A stretch of 64,000 nucleotides of DNA from the NCBI RefSeq assembly GCF_901827175.1, contig NZ_LR594662.1, positions 682,001 through 746,000 on the forward strand. The letters are read 5' to 3'. The notes beneath the pieces are model-generated. The model was not told the origin of the DNA. It did no database searches and saw nothing but the letters and a program-made list of their open reading frames with translations. Positions within the stretch are counted from its first letter, which is position 1. Each line of letters starts with the position of its first letter. Source of the stretch: Variovorax sp. RA8 (lineage in GTDB: Bacteria > Pseudomonadota > Gammaproteobacteria > Burkholderiales > Burkholderiaceae_C). The position numbers were made by a program, and so were the translations under genes. Of the stretch, positions 8,295 through 16,895 are shown in pieces.

Positions 8295-9131
8295 TCAGCT
8301 CCCGGGCCCGGCCTGCGCCCGGAGAGTCGCGCAATAGTCCTTCTCCGGCAGCGCGGGCGTTTGCCACACGGCATCGAAGGCGCCCGGCTCGCGCGGCGGG
8401 TTGGACGTGCCGCCGGCCTGCAGCTGCACCGTCTTCACCGCGAGATCGCTCGGCAGGTGCTGCGGCACGCCGAGCGCCCTGGCCGTGTGGCCGGCACCGC
8501 TCAGCAACAGCACCGTCTTGCCCGGCACGCGCGCCTTGACGATGGTCTGCGCCATCGCGCGGTCGCGTGCGATCTGGATGCGCGTCATGGGCGCGATCTG
8601 CGACTCGGGCAGCAGGTTGCAGTGGCCGCTGCGCACGGCCTCCTGCTGGGCCTTGTGCGCCTCGGCCCCCAACTGCACGTCCAGCGACACGTCGGCCATG
8701 GCGTCCTTCATGCGCTCGCGCGGCAGGTTGGCGCCGAGCACCGGCACGCCGGCGCGTACCGCGGCCATCACGGCGGGGCCGTAGGCGCTCCAGGGCCAGG
8801 CCTTTTCGTTCCAACCGAGGGCGGTCTGCACCTGGGCTTCGGTCGCGGCGGGGCCGAGGTGGGCCGTGCCGCTGCCTTCCTCGGCCATCTCGATCGCCAG
8901 TGCAGCCAGGCGCCCGCGCGCGGCCAGCGCCTCCACCGTCTCGCGCTCGATCACGTGGTGCTCGGGCGCGTCGTGCTGCTCGCCCAGCAGCAGCGCGTCG
9001 GCCGGCAGCAGGGCCATGGCGCGGCGGGCGACCGGCGCACCCGCCGGTCCCGGTGCAGAGCAGCCGGCGAGCAGCGCCGCGGCCAGCAGGGACGGCAGCC
9101 AGCCGGGCGGGAGCAGGGGGCGATGCGGCAT
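8295..9131 (-). CDS. ChaN-family haem-binding lipoprotein
   Basis: The 278-residue protein has a lipoprotein signal with the lipobox LLAGC (Cys24 lipidated) and then the Cofac_haem_bdg/ChaN domain, recognisable from LLGEQHDAPEHHVIE and ALAIEMAEEG. Campylobacter ChaN is an outer-membrane-anchored protein that binds haem dimers and is linked to iron uptake. No haem transport genes are adjacent here, so the role is inferred from family only. The gene ends 38 bases past the convergent aminotransferase and its start faces the AbrB-type gene. Confidence 0.83.
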   Translation of the reverse strand: MPHRPLLPPGWLPSLLAAALLAGCSAPGPAGAPVARRAMALLPADALLLGEQHDAPEHHVIERETVEALAARGRLAALAIEMAEEGSGTAHLGPAATEAQVQTALGWNEKAWPWSAYGPAVMAAVRAGVPVLGANLPRERMKDAMADVSLDVQLGAEAHKAQQEAVRSGHCNLLPESQIAPMTRIQIARDRAMAQTIVKARVPGKTVLLLSGAGHTARALGVPQHLPSDLAVKTVQLQAGGTSNPPREPGAFDAVWQTPALPEKDYCATLRAQAGPGS

Positions 9132-9193
9132 CGGGCCATACTACGCGAGGGCGGCCGCGCCGCGTCGCCATCCATCGTCCCTTCCTCCTGTCC

Positions 9194-10279
9194 GTGCCCC
9201 CGCCTCGATTGACGCTGCGCATCCTCGCCACCCTGTTGCTTGCGCTCGTGGCCGCAGGCGCCTGCCTCGCGCTGCACACCCCGCTGCCGTGGATGATCGG
9301 GCCGCTGCTGGCAGTGTCGCTCGCCTCCATCGCCGGGGCGCCGACGGCCAGCTATACGCTGCTGCGCAATGCGGGGCAGTGGGCGATCGGGCTGGCCCTG
9401 GGGCTCTATTTCACGCCGCAGATGGTGGGGCTGGTGGCCGGCCTCTGGTGGGCCATCGTCCTGGCGATCGCCTGGGCGCTCGGCCTGGGCTGGCTGTTCG
9501 GCAACTGGTTGCAGGTCATGCATGCCACGCGCATGCCGCATGTGCCGGTGCATTCCATGAGAGCCACGACTTACTTCTCAGGCGCGATCGGCGGCGCCTC
9601 GGAGATGACGCTGCTGGCCGAGCGGGCGGGTGCGCGCACCGATCTGGTGGCCGCGGCCCACAGCCTGCGGCTGGTGCTGGTCACAGTGGCGATTCCCTTC
9701 GCCATGCAATGGAGCGGGCTGCACGGGCTCGAGCTCCATGCGGCGGGGCCGCGCGAGGTGCGCTGGGGCGGGCTTGGCCTGCTGGCGCTGGCGACCGGGG
9801 TGGGCGGGCTGGCGATGCAGCTCGCGGGGCGCACCAATCCCTGGTTCATCGGGCCGCTGGTGGTCTCCATGGGATTCGCCGTCGCGGGCCAGTCGCTCTC
9901 GGCCGTGCCAGCCTGGCTGTCGAACACGGCCCAACTGGTGATCGCTGTCAGCCTGGGCGTGCGCTTCAGCCGCGAGTTCCTGCACACGGCGCCGCGCTGG
10001 CTGGCGACGGTGGCGCTGGGAACCCTGGGGATGATCGTTCTGTGCGCCGGCTTCGCGTGGCTGCTGGCATGGGGCACGGGGCTGCATCCGGCTACCTTGA
10101 TCCTCGGCACCTCGCCGGGCGGCATCGCCGAGATGGCGATCACCGCCAAGGTGCTTCAGTTGGGGGTGCCGGTCGTGACGGCATTCCAGGTGTGCCGGCT
10201 GGTAGCCGTGCTGCTGATCGTCGGGCCGATGTATGGCCGCTTGTACGGAACGAAAGGAAGCCGGACTCCTGGCGCTTAG
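9194..10279 (+). CDS. AbrB-family (PF05145-type) inner-membrane protein
   Basis: About 361 residues in two related halves, each of four to five hydrophobic helices, with the repeated signature WMIGPLLA / WFIGPLVVSMGFAVAGQ and the blocks FSGAIGGASEMTLLAE and LGTSPGGIAEMAITAK. This is the AbrB/YdcO-like membrane family sometimes mislabelled ammonia monooxygenase or transcriptional regulator; its transported substrate is unknown. No ATG lies at the expected place. GTG at 9194 was chosen, with TTG at 9209 as an alternative. The gene overlaps the DUF3567 gene by 4 bases at its 3' end. Confidence 0.82.
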   Translation: MPPPRLTLRILATLLLALVAAGACLALHTPLPWMIGPLLAVSLASIAGAPTASYTLLRNAGQWAIGLALGLYFTPQMVGLVAGLWWAIVLAIAWALGLGWLFGNWLQVMHATRMPHVPVHSMRATTYFSGAIGGASEMTLLAERAGARTDLVAAAHSLRLVLVTVAIPFAMQWSGLHGLELHAAGPREVRWGGLGLLALATGVGGLAMQLAGRTNPWFIGPLVVSMGFAVAGQSLSAVPAWLSNTAQLVIAVSLGVRFSREFLHTAPRWLATVALGTLGMIVLCAGFAWLLAWGTGLHPATLILGTSPGGIAEMAITAKVLQLGVPVVTAFQVCRLVAVLLIVGPMYGRLYGTKGSRTPGA

Positions 10280-10587
10280 TGCACCAGCACGGGCGTGTGG
10301 GCGAGCTCGGCGTAGCCCTCGAGCGTGTCTTCGACCTCTTCCTGGGTCGGGGTGTTGACCTGCCACGCGGCGATCTGCTGCTGGAACAGCTCCGCCCACG
10401 AGCCGTCGAGGTAAACCTCCTTGCCGGAGCGCTTGTCCACGATCTCGAAGCCATGGCGTGCGAGCACGGGAATGTTCGGCGCCACCGGCGTGTCGCCTTC
10501 GGTCGGCTGTACGTGCACGACGACGAAGGAGTCGGAGTCGTAAAGCATTTGCATGGCGGGTCCAGTGAGGATGTCGATAGCCTTCAT
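10276..10587 (-). CDS. DUF3567-family small protein
   Basis: A 103-residue soluble, acidic protein that matches the DUF3567 family of betaproteobacterial hypothetical proteins, with the conserved opening MLYDSDSFVVVHV and the segment RHGFEIVDKRSGKEVYLDG. No function is established. A TTG AAA / TATCTA pair lies immediately upstream on the minus strand, which would leave almost no 5' leader. The gene stands alone between a DUF3108 gene and the convergent AbrB-type gene. Confidence 0.8.
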   Translation of the reverse strand: MKAIDILTGPAMQMLYDSDSFVVVHVQPTEGDTPVAPNIPVLARHGFEIVDKRSGKEVYLDGSWAELFQQQIAAWQVNTPTQEEVEDTLEGYAELAHTPVLVH

Positions 10588-10675
10588 GGTCGTTAGATAG
10601 CAATCAACGCGCCAGTTTCAATAAGCGCTGTTGTTTTGTAGGCACGGGCCGTTATTTTTTGTGCTTTGTTCGGCT

Positions 10676-11818
10676 TCAGGGCCGCGCGCCCTGGGCGTCG
10701 CGCAACTGGAAATCCGCGAAATCTCCATTGGCCAGGGTCTGCCGGATCCGCACCGGCAGGTAGCCGAGTTCGGGCGCGAGCCAGAGCTCCACCTTGTCGT
10801 CGTAAGGCTTGCGCGGGTTGCGCGTGAGCTTGCGGGCGTTGTATTGGCCAGCCGGGAGCGTCAGGTGCTCGTCGTCCTCGACCTTGAAAATCCAGAGGTC
10901 GGCGTCGCGCGGCCCGACGGTCTGGATCGCGAAGGCGCCGCCGGGCGGATAGCGCGCCGGGTCCCCGGCCATCAGGGCACCGAGCTGCAGCATCACGCTG
11001 AGCCGGTCCTGCGCGCCGGGCAGGAGCGGCACGCTCGGCGCGTTGTTGCTGAACACCACCTGGCCCTGCTCGCGCATGAAATGCGCGGCCACCTCGCTGC
11101 GGCGCGTGTCCGAGAAACGCGCGGGCTCGATGCCTCCGGCACCGATCGCGCCGTTGCTGTGCTGGCTGCGGATGGTCTTGAAGAGAAAGCGAAGCGACAG
11201 CTGGGCATCGTATTGCTGGCCGTCCTGCTGCCAGACCAGCGTGCCGAACACGCCTTGCATCGGCGCGCTGCCCATCTGGCCCGTTACCGCGAAGGCGAGC
11301 TGGACCGAACCCGGGACGTGCGTGGGCGGCGGGGCTTCGGCCTGGCCCGCGGCGGCGCCAGCGCCGGCGGTGGAACCGTCGGATGCCGCGCCGGCAGCGG
11401 CGCCCGCGGCCGGTTCGGAAGGTGCCTCCGCGGCGGCCGGCTCCGCCGGAGCCGTGACCTCGGCCGGGGCCGCCTGTTCGGGAGCCGGGCTGTCGGAAGG
11501 CGGCGGGCTCGGGGCCGCGGGCGCCTCGGGCCGGGCCGGGGGGCGTGGCCGCACGGGTTTGGGCGCGGGGGGCTTGGAGGCGGCCGGCGGCGCTGGCGCT
11601 GCCAGCGGCTCCGGCGCCGCCACCGGCGGCGGGGCGATCACGATGGTTCGCGTCACGAACTTGCCCGCCAACGGCGAGGGATGCGGCCCTCCTGCCAGCG
11701 GCGCCAGGCCCAGCAAGGCCAGGTGCGTGAGCAGCACGGCAGCGGCCAGCAGCGCCAAGGCGCGCCACGGTGGGCGCGGGACGCCGGGGAGGGCTGGAGC
11801 GGCGGGGCGCAGGTGCAT
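10676..11818 (-). CDS. DUF3108 protein with membrane anchor and Ala/Pro-rich linker
   Basis: The 380-residue protein has one N-terminal membrane helix (about residues 18-38, LALLAAAVLLTHLALLGLAPL), then roughly 130 residues very rich in Ala, Pro and Glu that look like a spacer crossing the periplasm. A globular C-terminal DUF3108 domain (about 180-380) ends in LTLPAGQYNARKLTRN and ELWLAPELGYLPVRIRQT. The architecture resembles TonB-like spanning proteins but there is no TonB C-terminal domain. DUF3108 proteins are exported and of unknown role. The start at 11818 was preferred over an upstream in-frame ATG at 11947 because it sits directly before the membrane helix. Confidence 0.75.
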   Translation of the reverse strand: MHLRPAAPALPGVPRPPWRALALLAAAVLLTHLALLGLAPLAGGPHPSPLAGKFVTRTIVIAPPPVAAPEPLAAPAPPAASKPPAPKPVRPRPPARPEAPAAPSPPPSDSPAPEQAAPAEVTAPAEPAAAEAPSEPAAGAAAGAASDGSTAGAGAAAGQAEAPPPTHVPGSVQLAFAVTGQMGSAPMQGVFGTLVWQQDGQQYDAQLSLRFLFKTIRSQHSNGAIGAGGIEPARFSDTRRSEVAAHFMREQGQVVFSNNAPSVPLLPGAQDRLSVMLQLGALMAGDPARYPPGGAFAIQTVGPRDADLWIFKVEDDEHLTLPAGQYNARKLTRNPRKPYDDKVELWLAPELGYLPVRIRQTLANGDFADFQLRDAQGARP

Positions 11819-11927
11819 CGGGAGTGGATCGGAGGCCGTTGCCAAGGTGCAGCTCGGTACACTGCCGGCCCGTCCAATCAGTTTAGTAGCAGCGATGCCA
11901 CGTCGGCATCCGCACCCCGCTTCATCC

Positions 11928-12932
11928 ATGAAACTCGCCACTCTCAAAGACGGCTCGCGCGACGGCCAGCTCGTCGTCGTTTCGCGCGACCTGGCCAGCG
12001 CCCACTACGCCACCGGCATCGCCAACCGTCTGCAGCAGGCGCTCGACGACTGGGGCTTCATCAGCCCGCAGCTGCAGGATCTGTCGGATGCCCTCAACGC
12101 CGGCCGCGCCCGCCACGCCTTCCCCTTCGACCCCGCGCAATGCATGGCGCCGCTGCCGCGCGCCTACCAGTGGGCCGACGGCTCGGCCTACCTCAACCAC
12201 GTGGAGCTGGTGCGCAAGGCGCGCAACGCCGAGGTGCCGGAGAGCTTCTACAGCGACCCGCTGATGTACCAGGGCGGCAGTGACGACTTCATCGGCCCGT
12301 GCGACCGCATCGTGGTGCCCAGCGAGGCCTTCGGCATCGACTTCGAGGCCGAGGTCGCGGTCGTCACCGGCGACGTGAAGATGGGCGCCACCCCCGAACA
12401 GGCGCTCGACGGCATCCGCCTGCTGATGCTGGCCAACGACGTGAGCCTGCGCAACCTGATTCCGGCCGAGCTGGCCAAGGGCTTCGGCTTTTTCCAGAGC
12501 AAGCCCGCCACCGCTTTCAGCCCCGTGGCCGTCACGCCCGATGAACTTGGCGAGGCCTGGCAAGGTGGCCGCGTGCACCTCACGCTGCAAAGCAGCTGGA
12601 ACGGCCGCAAGGTCGGTATGTGCGATGCCGGCGAGGAGATGACCTTCCACTTCGGCCAGCTGATTGCGCACATCGCCAGGACGCGCAACGTGCGCGCCGG
12701 CAGCATCGTCGGCAGCGGCACGGTCAGCAACAAGGGCGTCGAGAAGAACGGCCGGATGGAGTGGCCCAAGGGCTACAGCTGCATCGCCGAGAAGCGCTGC
12801 ATCGAGACCATCCAGGACGGGCAGCCCTCCACCGAGTTCATGAAGTACGGGGACACGATCCGCATCGAGATGAAGGGGCGGGACGGGCAGTCGGTGTTCG
12901 GGGCGATCGATCAGGAAGTGGCGGCGCCCTGA
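11928..12932 (+). CDS. Fumarylacetoacetate hydrolase family protein
   Basis: This 334-residue enzyme belongs to the fumarylacetoacetase fold, which cleaves C-C bonds in 2,4-dioxo acids using a divalent metal. The metal-binding residues are expected in GIDFEAEVAVVTGD and the following DVSLRNLIPAE segment; further family signatures are RNVRAGSIVGSGTVSN and the closing KYGDTIRIEMKG. It is longer than simple FAHD1-type proteins and has an N-terminal domain of about 100 residues. The short N-terminus and lack of a neighbouring homogentisate dioxygenase leave the substrate open; degradation of an aromatic ring-cleavage product is the likely setting. Confidence 0.85.
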   Translation: MKLATLKDGSRDGQLVVVSRDLASAHYATGIANRLQQALDDWGFISPQLQDLSDALNAGRARHAFPFDPAQCMAPLPRAYQWADGSAYLNHVELVRKARNAEVPESFYSDPLMYQGGSDDFIGPCDRIVVPSEAFGIDFEAEVAVVTGDVKMGATPEQALDGIRLLMLANDVSLRNLIPAELAKGFGFFQSKPATAFSPVAVTPDELGEAWQGGRVHLTLQSSWNGRKVGMCDAGEEMTFHFGQLIAHIARTRNVRAGSIVGSGTVSNKGVEKNGRMEWPKGYSCIAEKRCIETIQDGQPSTEFMKYGDTIRIEMKGRDGQSVFGAIDQEVAAP

Positions 12933-12970
12933 TCGCTCCAACGGAACGTGTCGTTATTTTTCAATTTCGA

Positions 12971-12994
12971 CGACATGAGCTTGCCCTCATGTCG
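12971..12994. repeat. Inverted repeat CGACATGAG-N6-CTCATGTCG between convergent genes
   Basis: A perfect 9-base inverted repeat with a 6-base loop sits in the 117-base gap between the fumarylacetoacetase-like gene and the luxR-type gene, both of which end here. No strong T-tract follows on either strand, although the minus strand runs into an A/T-rich stretch. Four more TGTCG/CGACA pentamers lie in the same gap. Confidence 0.6.
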
Positions 12995-13049
12995 TTGACC
13001 GCGACATGAACCTCGGGATGTGTCGCACATTTTCGGTGTTGACGACACG

Positions 13050-13829
13050 TCAAGCCGAAGCGCCGCGCAGCAGATCCTTCAGACTCCTGATCCCCAGCCG
13101 CCGAAACGCCCGGTACTGGTGGGTCCGCACCGTGGTCAGCTCGACGCCGATTTCGCGCGCCGTTGCCTTGGCAGTCTTGCCGGCCAGCAGATGGCCGACG
13201 ACCTCGCGTTCGCGCAGGCTGAGCGCGAGCAGACGGGTGCTCAGCGTAGGTTCGGCCGCCTCGCGGGCCGCCATCGCGCTGCGGCCGTGTGCGAGGGTCG
13301 CATCGGCCAGCACCGTGGCGTGGACCTCCAGCAGCGCGAAGTCCGCATCGCCGAACTCGGGCTGCGCCAGGCTGCGATAGAAACTCACCGCCGTGCGCTG
13401 CCCGGTCGGCAGCAGCAACAGCACCGAGGCGCGCTCGCGGATGCCGACGTCGCCATAGCAGGCCGCGCGGTAGGCCGGGTCCGCCACCTCCTCGGCGACC
13501 TGGTGCCCCATCCAGAGCTGGGGCCGCTTGGGCAGTTTGCGGGCCGCGAGCCACACCATGTTCGGATCGAGCCGGTCGAAGCGCTGGGCCACATAGCGCT
13601 CGGCCGTGCGCTCGGCGGTGCTGCCGTAGCTGCTCGCGGCCGACACGGTCTCGATGCGGCCGGCGGCGCTCACGGTGAAGACGGTGCAGAAGGTCACCGG
13701 CAGCACCCGGTGCATGGCGCTCAGGTAGCTGGCCGCCAGGTGCGGCGTGCCGATGCCGGCGAGCACGCCGCTGACCACGGGAGCCGCAAGCAGGCGCTCT
13801 TCCGCGCTGTTCAGGGGCCAGCGCCTCAT
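13050..13829 (-). CDS. LuxR-type HTH transcriptional regulator
   Basis: The 259-residue protein ends in a LuxR/GerE helix-turn-helix: LSLREREVVGHLLAGKTAKATAREIGVELTTVRTHQYRAFRRLGI (in pieces, about residues 195-245). The N-terminal 180 residues match no effector domain that can be named from sequence alone and lack the acyl-homoserine-lactone signature. It is transcribed away from the FAD monooxygenase operon, with only 74 bases between the two starts and a 14-base perfect palindrome in that gap, so it most likely controls that operon and itself. Confidence 0.85.
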   Translation of the reverse strand: MRRWPLNSAEERLLAAPVVSGVLAGIGTPHLAASYLSAMHRVLPVTFCTVFTVSAAGRIETVSAASSYGSTAERTAERYVAQRFDRLDPNMVWLAARKLPKRPQLWMGHQVAEEVADPAYRAACYGDVGIRERASVLLLLPTGQRTAVSFYRSLAQPEFGDADFALLEVHATVLADATLAHGRSAMAAREAAEPTLSTRLLALSLREREVVGHLLAGKTAKATAREIGVELTTVRTHQYRAFRRLGIRSLKDLLRGASA

Positions 13830-13847
13830 AGAAGTCTCAGGGTTAAC

Positions 13848-13861
13848 ACTTCGTACGAAGT
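13848..13861. promoter_or_regulatory. Candidate operator palindrome ACTTCGTACGAAGT
   Basis: A perfect 14-base palindrome lies 19 bases upstream of the luxR-type start and 43 bases upstream of the divergent monooxygenase start. Symmetric sites in such a shared control region commonly bind the divergent regulator as a dimer. Binding itself is inference. Confidence 0.5.
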
Positions 13862-13903
13862 TATGACACCGGCGGGCGGGACGCATCGGGACAATCCCTT
13901 CGC

Positions 13904-15649
13904 ATGAACACCGCAGTCCTGTCCTCGCCAGCCGCGCGCCCCGGCGATGCCGCCACCGGCCCGCTGCCGCCCGCGGCCGGCGCGTTGCCGCCGCCGGTCG
14001 GCGACTTCCGCTACACCCGCTTCGCGCCCGTACTGCCCCCGCTCCAGAACGGGGTCGAGGCCGGCCGTCATCCGGTGGTGATCGCGGGCGGCGGCCCGGT
14101 CGGCATGGCGCTGGCACTGGGCCTGGCCAACCACGGCGTGCGCAGTGTGATCCTGGAGGCCGACGACACCGTCTGCGTGGGCAGTCGCGCCGCCTGCATC
14201 TCGCGCCGCAGCCTGGAGATCGTCGAGCGGCTGGGCGTGCTCCGATCCTTCCTGGCCAAGGGCCTGCCCTGGACCGGCGGGCGCAGCTTCTACAAGACCG
14301 AGGAGGTATTCCGCTTCGAGATGCCGCACGACGAGCGGCAGAAGCTGCCGCCGATGATCAACCTCGAGCAGTACTACATCGAGCAGTACCTGCTGGACGA
14401 GATCGTGCGCCGCAACGCGGCCGAGCCGGGGCTGATCGACATCCGCTGGGGCACCGAACTCACCGGCCTCGCGCAGGAGGCCGATGGCGTCTCGCTCCAG
14501 GCGCGCAATGCCCTGGGCAGCTATGCGCTGAACGCCGCGTGGCTGGCCGGCTGCGACGGTGGCCAGAGCTTCGTGCGCAGGTCGCTCGGCCTCAACCTCG
14601 AGGGGACGGGCTATGAAGGTCGCTACGTGATCATCGACATCGAGCTGCACAGCGCGCACCCGACCGAGCGCCGGGCCTGGTTCGACCCGCCGTGGAACCC
14701 CGGCTCGACGGTGCTGATGCACCGCCAGCCCGACGATATCTGGCGCATCGACTACCAGCTGCGCGCCGGCCAGAGCACGGAAGACGCGCTGAAGCCCGAC
14801 GCGGTGACCGAGTTCGTGCAGCGCCACCTCGACGCCATCGGCGAGGGCCATCTCCCGTGGAAGACGGTCTGGACTTCGGTCTACCGGGCCGGCGCGATGA
14901 CGCTGCAGAGCTACCGCCACGGCCGAGTGCTCTTCGCCGGCAACGCCGCGCATGCGATGCCCATCTTCGGCGTGCGCGGCCTCAACTCGGGCTTCGACGA
15001 CGCCGACAACCTGGCCTGGAAGCTCGCACTGGTGGCGCGCGGCGTGTCCGGCGATGCGCTGCTCGACAGCTATTCGCAGGAGCGCATCGCCGCCTTCCAC
15101 ATCAACGCCGAGAGCGCGATGCGCAGCACCGAGTTCATGTCGCCGCCCTCGCGCGGCTTCGATCTGCTGCGCGAGGCGGCGCTGTCGCTCGCGGGCGCGC
15201 ACCGCGGGATCGCCAACCTGATCAACCCGCGGCAGACGCAGGCGGTGCACTACGAGGACTCCGCGCTGTCCAGCGAGAGCGAGGCGCTGCCGGCCGGGCC
15301 CCGGCCCGGCGAGACCCTGCCCGAGCAGCCGCTGGGGCCGCGGCTGCATCTCACCGATTGGCTGGGCCCGCGGTTCACCATTCTCGTGCTCAACATCGAG
15401 CGCCTGGATCCCGCTTTCGAGGCCGAGCTCCGCGCCGCGCAGGCCGGTCCGTTGGAGGCCGTGCTGCGCACGCTGCCGCCGTCCGAGGCGCATGCCCCGG
15501 TGTTCGAAGCGCTGGGCGCGCAGGATGGCGCGGTCTACCTGGTGCGTCCCGATGGCCATGTGGCCGCGCGATGGCACCGCGTCACGCCAGGGGCGCTGGC
15601 GCAGGCACTGGCACGCGCCTCGGCGCTGGCCCTGAAGGAGGCCGCATGA
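13904..15649 (+). CDS. FAD-dependent aromatic monooxygenase (PHBH/MhpA class)
   Basis: The 581-residue flavoprotein hydroxylates an aromatic ring using NAD(P)H and O2. Visible parts are the Rossmann dinucleotide site VVIAGGGPVGMALALGLANHG (residues about 58-77), the CISRRSLEIVERLG segment, the GCDGG block, and the second FAD motif followed by GVRGLNSGFDDADNLAWKL. A thioredoxin-like C-terminal domain of about 150 residues is typical of 3-(3-hydroxyphenyl)propionate and phenol hydroxylases. The second FAD motif reads AGNAAH where the family normally has AGDAAH. The next gene overlaps it by 4 bases. The aromatic substrate is unknown. Confidence 0.87.
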   Translation: MNTAVLSSPAARPGDAATGPLPPAAGALPPPVGDFRYTRFAPVLPPLQNGVEAGRHPVVIAGGGPVGMALALGLANHGVRSVILEADDTVCVGSRAACISRRSLEIVERLGVLRSFLAKGLPWTGGRSFYKTEEVFRFEMPHDERQKLPPMINLEQYYIEQYLLDEIVRRNAAEPGLIDIRWGTELTGLAQEADGVSLQARNALGSYALNAAWLAGCDGGQSFVRRSLGLNLEGTGYEGRYVIIDIELHSAHPTERRAWFDPPWNPGSTVLMHRQPDDIWRIDYQLRAGQSTEDALKPDAVTEFVQRHLDAIGEGHLPWKTVWTSVYRAGAMTLQSYRHGRVLFAGNAAHAMPIFGVRGLNSGFDDADNLAWKLALVARGVSGDALLDSYSQERIAAFHINAESAMRSTEFMSPPSRGFDLLREAALSLAGAHRGIANLINPRQTQAVHYEDSALSSESEALPAGPRPGETLPEQPLGPRLHLTDWLGPRFTILVLNIERLDPAFEAELRAAQAGPLEAVLRTLPPSEAHAPVFEALGAQDGAVYLVRPDGHVAARWHRVTPGALAQALARASALALKEAA

Positions 15650-15876
15650 CTGCCCTGAGCCTCGAGGCACGCGACCGGCTCTACGCCGAATGCGCCCGCG
15701 CCATCAGCGAAGCCGGCGCCGAGCGAGAATCGCTCTTCCTCGCGCGACTTGTGCTGCTGCTCTTCGAGCAACTCGGCGACGAGGCGCGTTGCCGGGCCTC
15801 GCTGGCGGAGGCGCTGCGCGACTTGCCGGTGCCTTCGCTGTCGGCGGCAGCGCCGGACGATGCCGATACGGCTTGA
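15646..15876 (+). CDS. DUF2783-type small protein
   Basis: A 76-residue mostly helical protein starting at an ATG that overlaps the monooxygenase stop in an ATGA, which indicates translational coupling. Its opening (LSLEARDRLYAECARAISEAGAERESLFLARLVLLLFEQ, in pieces) matches the DUF2783 family, which is commonly encoded next to FAD monooxygenases of this type. Function is unknown; an accessory or stabilising role for the monooxygenase is a reasonable guess. Confidence 0.75.
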   Translation: MTALSLEARDRLYAECARAISEAGAERESLFLARLVLLLFEQLGDEARCRASLAEALRDLPVPSLSAAAPDDADTA

Positions 15877-15908
15877 TTCATTCATTCGAACCCCAGGAGA
15901 CTTCATCG

Positions 15909-16883
15909 ATGGACCGCAGAACCCTGCTCACCACCCTCGCCGCGACCGCGGCCGCCGGCGCCGCACCCTGGGCGCGCGCGCAGAACTACCCCGAGCAGCT
16001 CATCAAGTGGGTGGTGCCCTATCCCGCCGGCGGCGGCACCGACGTCATCGCGCGCACCCTGGCCGAGGCCATGCGCCAGACCCTGGGCCAGCAGATCGTG
16101 ATCGACAACCGGCCCGGCGCATCGACCAACATCGGCGCCGACCTGGTCGCCAAGTCCAAGCCCGACGGCTACACCATCATGTCGGCCGACAACGCGGTGC
16201 TGGCCTTCAACGAATACCTGTTCGGCAAGCTGCCCTTCAACCCGGAGAAGGACTTCACCTACATCGGCGCAATCGGCAAGTTCCCGCTGGCGCTGGTGGT
16301 GCACCCGGACTTCCCGGCCAAGGACTTCAAGGCCTTCCTCGCTTACGTCAAGGCCAATCCCGGCAAGGTCAACTACGCCTCGCCCGGCAACGGCTCGCCG
16401 CACCATCTGGCGATGGAAATGTTCAAGAACCGCACCGGCACCTTTATCACGCACATTCCCTACCGCGGCGCTGCGCCGGCGATGGCGGATGTGATGGGCG
16501 GCCAGGTGCCTTGCATGTTCCTCGACCTCGCCTCGGGCCTGCCGATCATGCAGGGCCAGAAGGTGCGCGTGCTGGCGATTGGCTCGGGCGCGCGCTCCAA
16601 GCTGCTGCCCGATGTGCCGACGCTGGCGGAAGTGGGCGTGCCCAACACCGAGGTGTTCGCCTTCCAGGGCATCCTGGGCCCGGCCGGCCTGCCCGCGCCC
16701 GTGGTGAGCAAGCTCAACGCGGAACTCAACCGCGCCTTCAGCGTGCCGGCCGTGCAGAAGCGCTTCAACGACTTCGGCATGGAGGCCATGCCCGGCACGC
16801 CGCAGCAGTTCGCGGCGCTCTCGCGCGCCGAGTCGAAGCGCTGGGGGCCGATCATCAAGTCGGCCGGTATCAAGCTGGATTGA
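15909..16883 (+). CDS. Bug-family (tripartite tricarboxylate) periplasmic binding protein
   Basis: The 324-residue protein has a Tat-like signal (MDRRTLLTTLAATAAAGAAPWARAQ) and the Bug/TctC signature VVPYPAGGGTDVIAR followed by IDNRPGASTNIGADLVAKSKPDGYTI (in pieces). Bug proteins bind carboxylates or related small molecules in the periplasm; most are orphans without TctAB membrane partners, as here. It is 32 bases downstream of the DUF2783 gene and so likely in the monooxygenase operon, which suggests it binds the aromatic acid that the operon degrades. Confidence 0.9.
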   Translation: MDRRTLLTTLAATAAAGAAPWARAQNYPEQLIKWVVPYPAGGGTDVIARTLAEAMRQTLGQQIVIDNRPGASTNIGADLVAKSKPDGYTIMSADNAVLAFNEYLFGKLPFNPEKDFTYIGAIGKFPLALVVHPDFPAKDFKAFLAYVKANPGKVNYASPGNGSPHHLAMEMFKNRTGTFITHIPYRGAAPAMADVMGGQVPCMFLDLASGLPIMQGQKVRVLAIGSGARSKLLPDVPTLAEVGVPNTEVFAFQGILGPAGLPAPVVSKLNAELNRAFSVPAVQKRFNDFGMEAMPGTPQQFAALSRAESKRWGPIIKSAGIKLD

Positions 16884-16895
16884 GGCTTCGAAGGG

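Noticed and set aside
6844..8337. 497-codon plus-strand frame over the aminotransferase
   Set aside because: Wrong frame of a clear class III aminotransferase; composition is Arg/Gly/Ala-rich and has no start signal.
13846..13865. Resemblance of TACGAAGTTAT to a loxP arm
   Set aside because: Only 11 of 13 arm bases match and there is no second arm or 8-base spacer; it is explained by the ACTTCGTACGAAGT palindrome between divergent genes.
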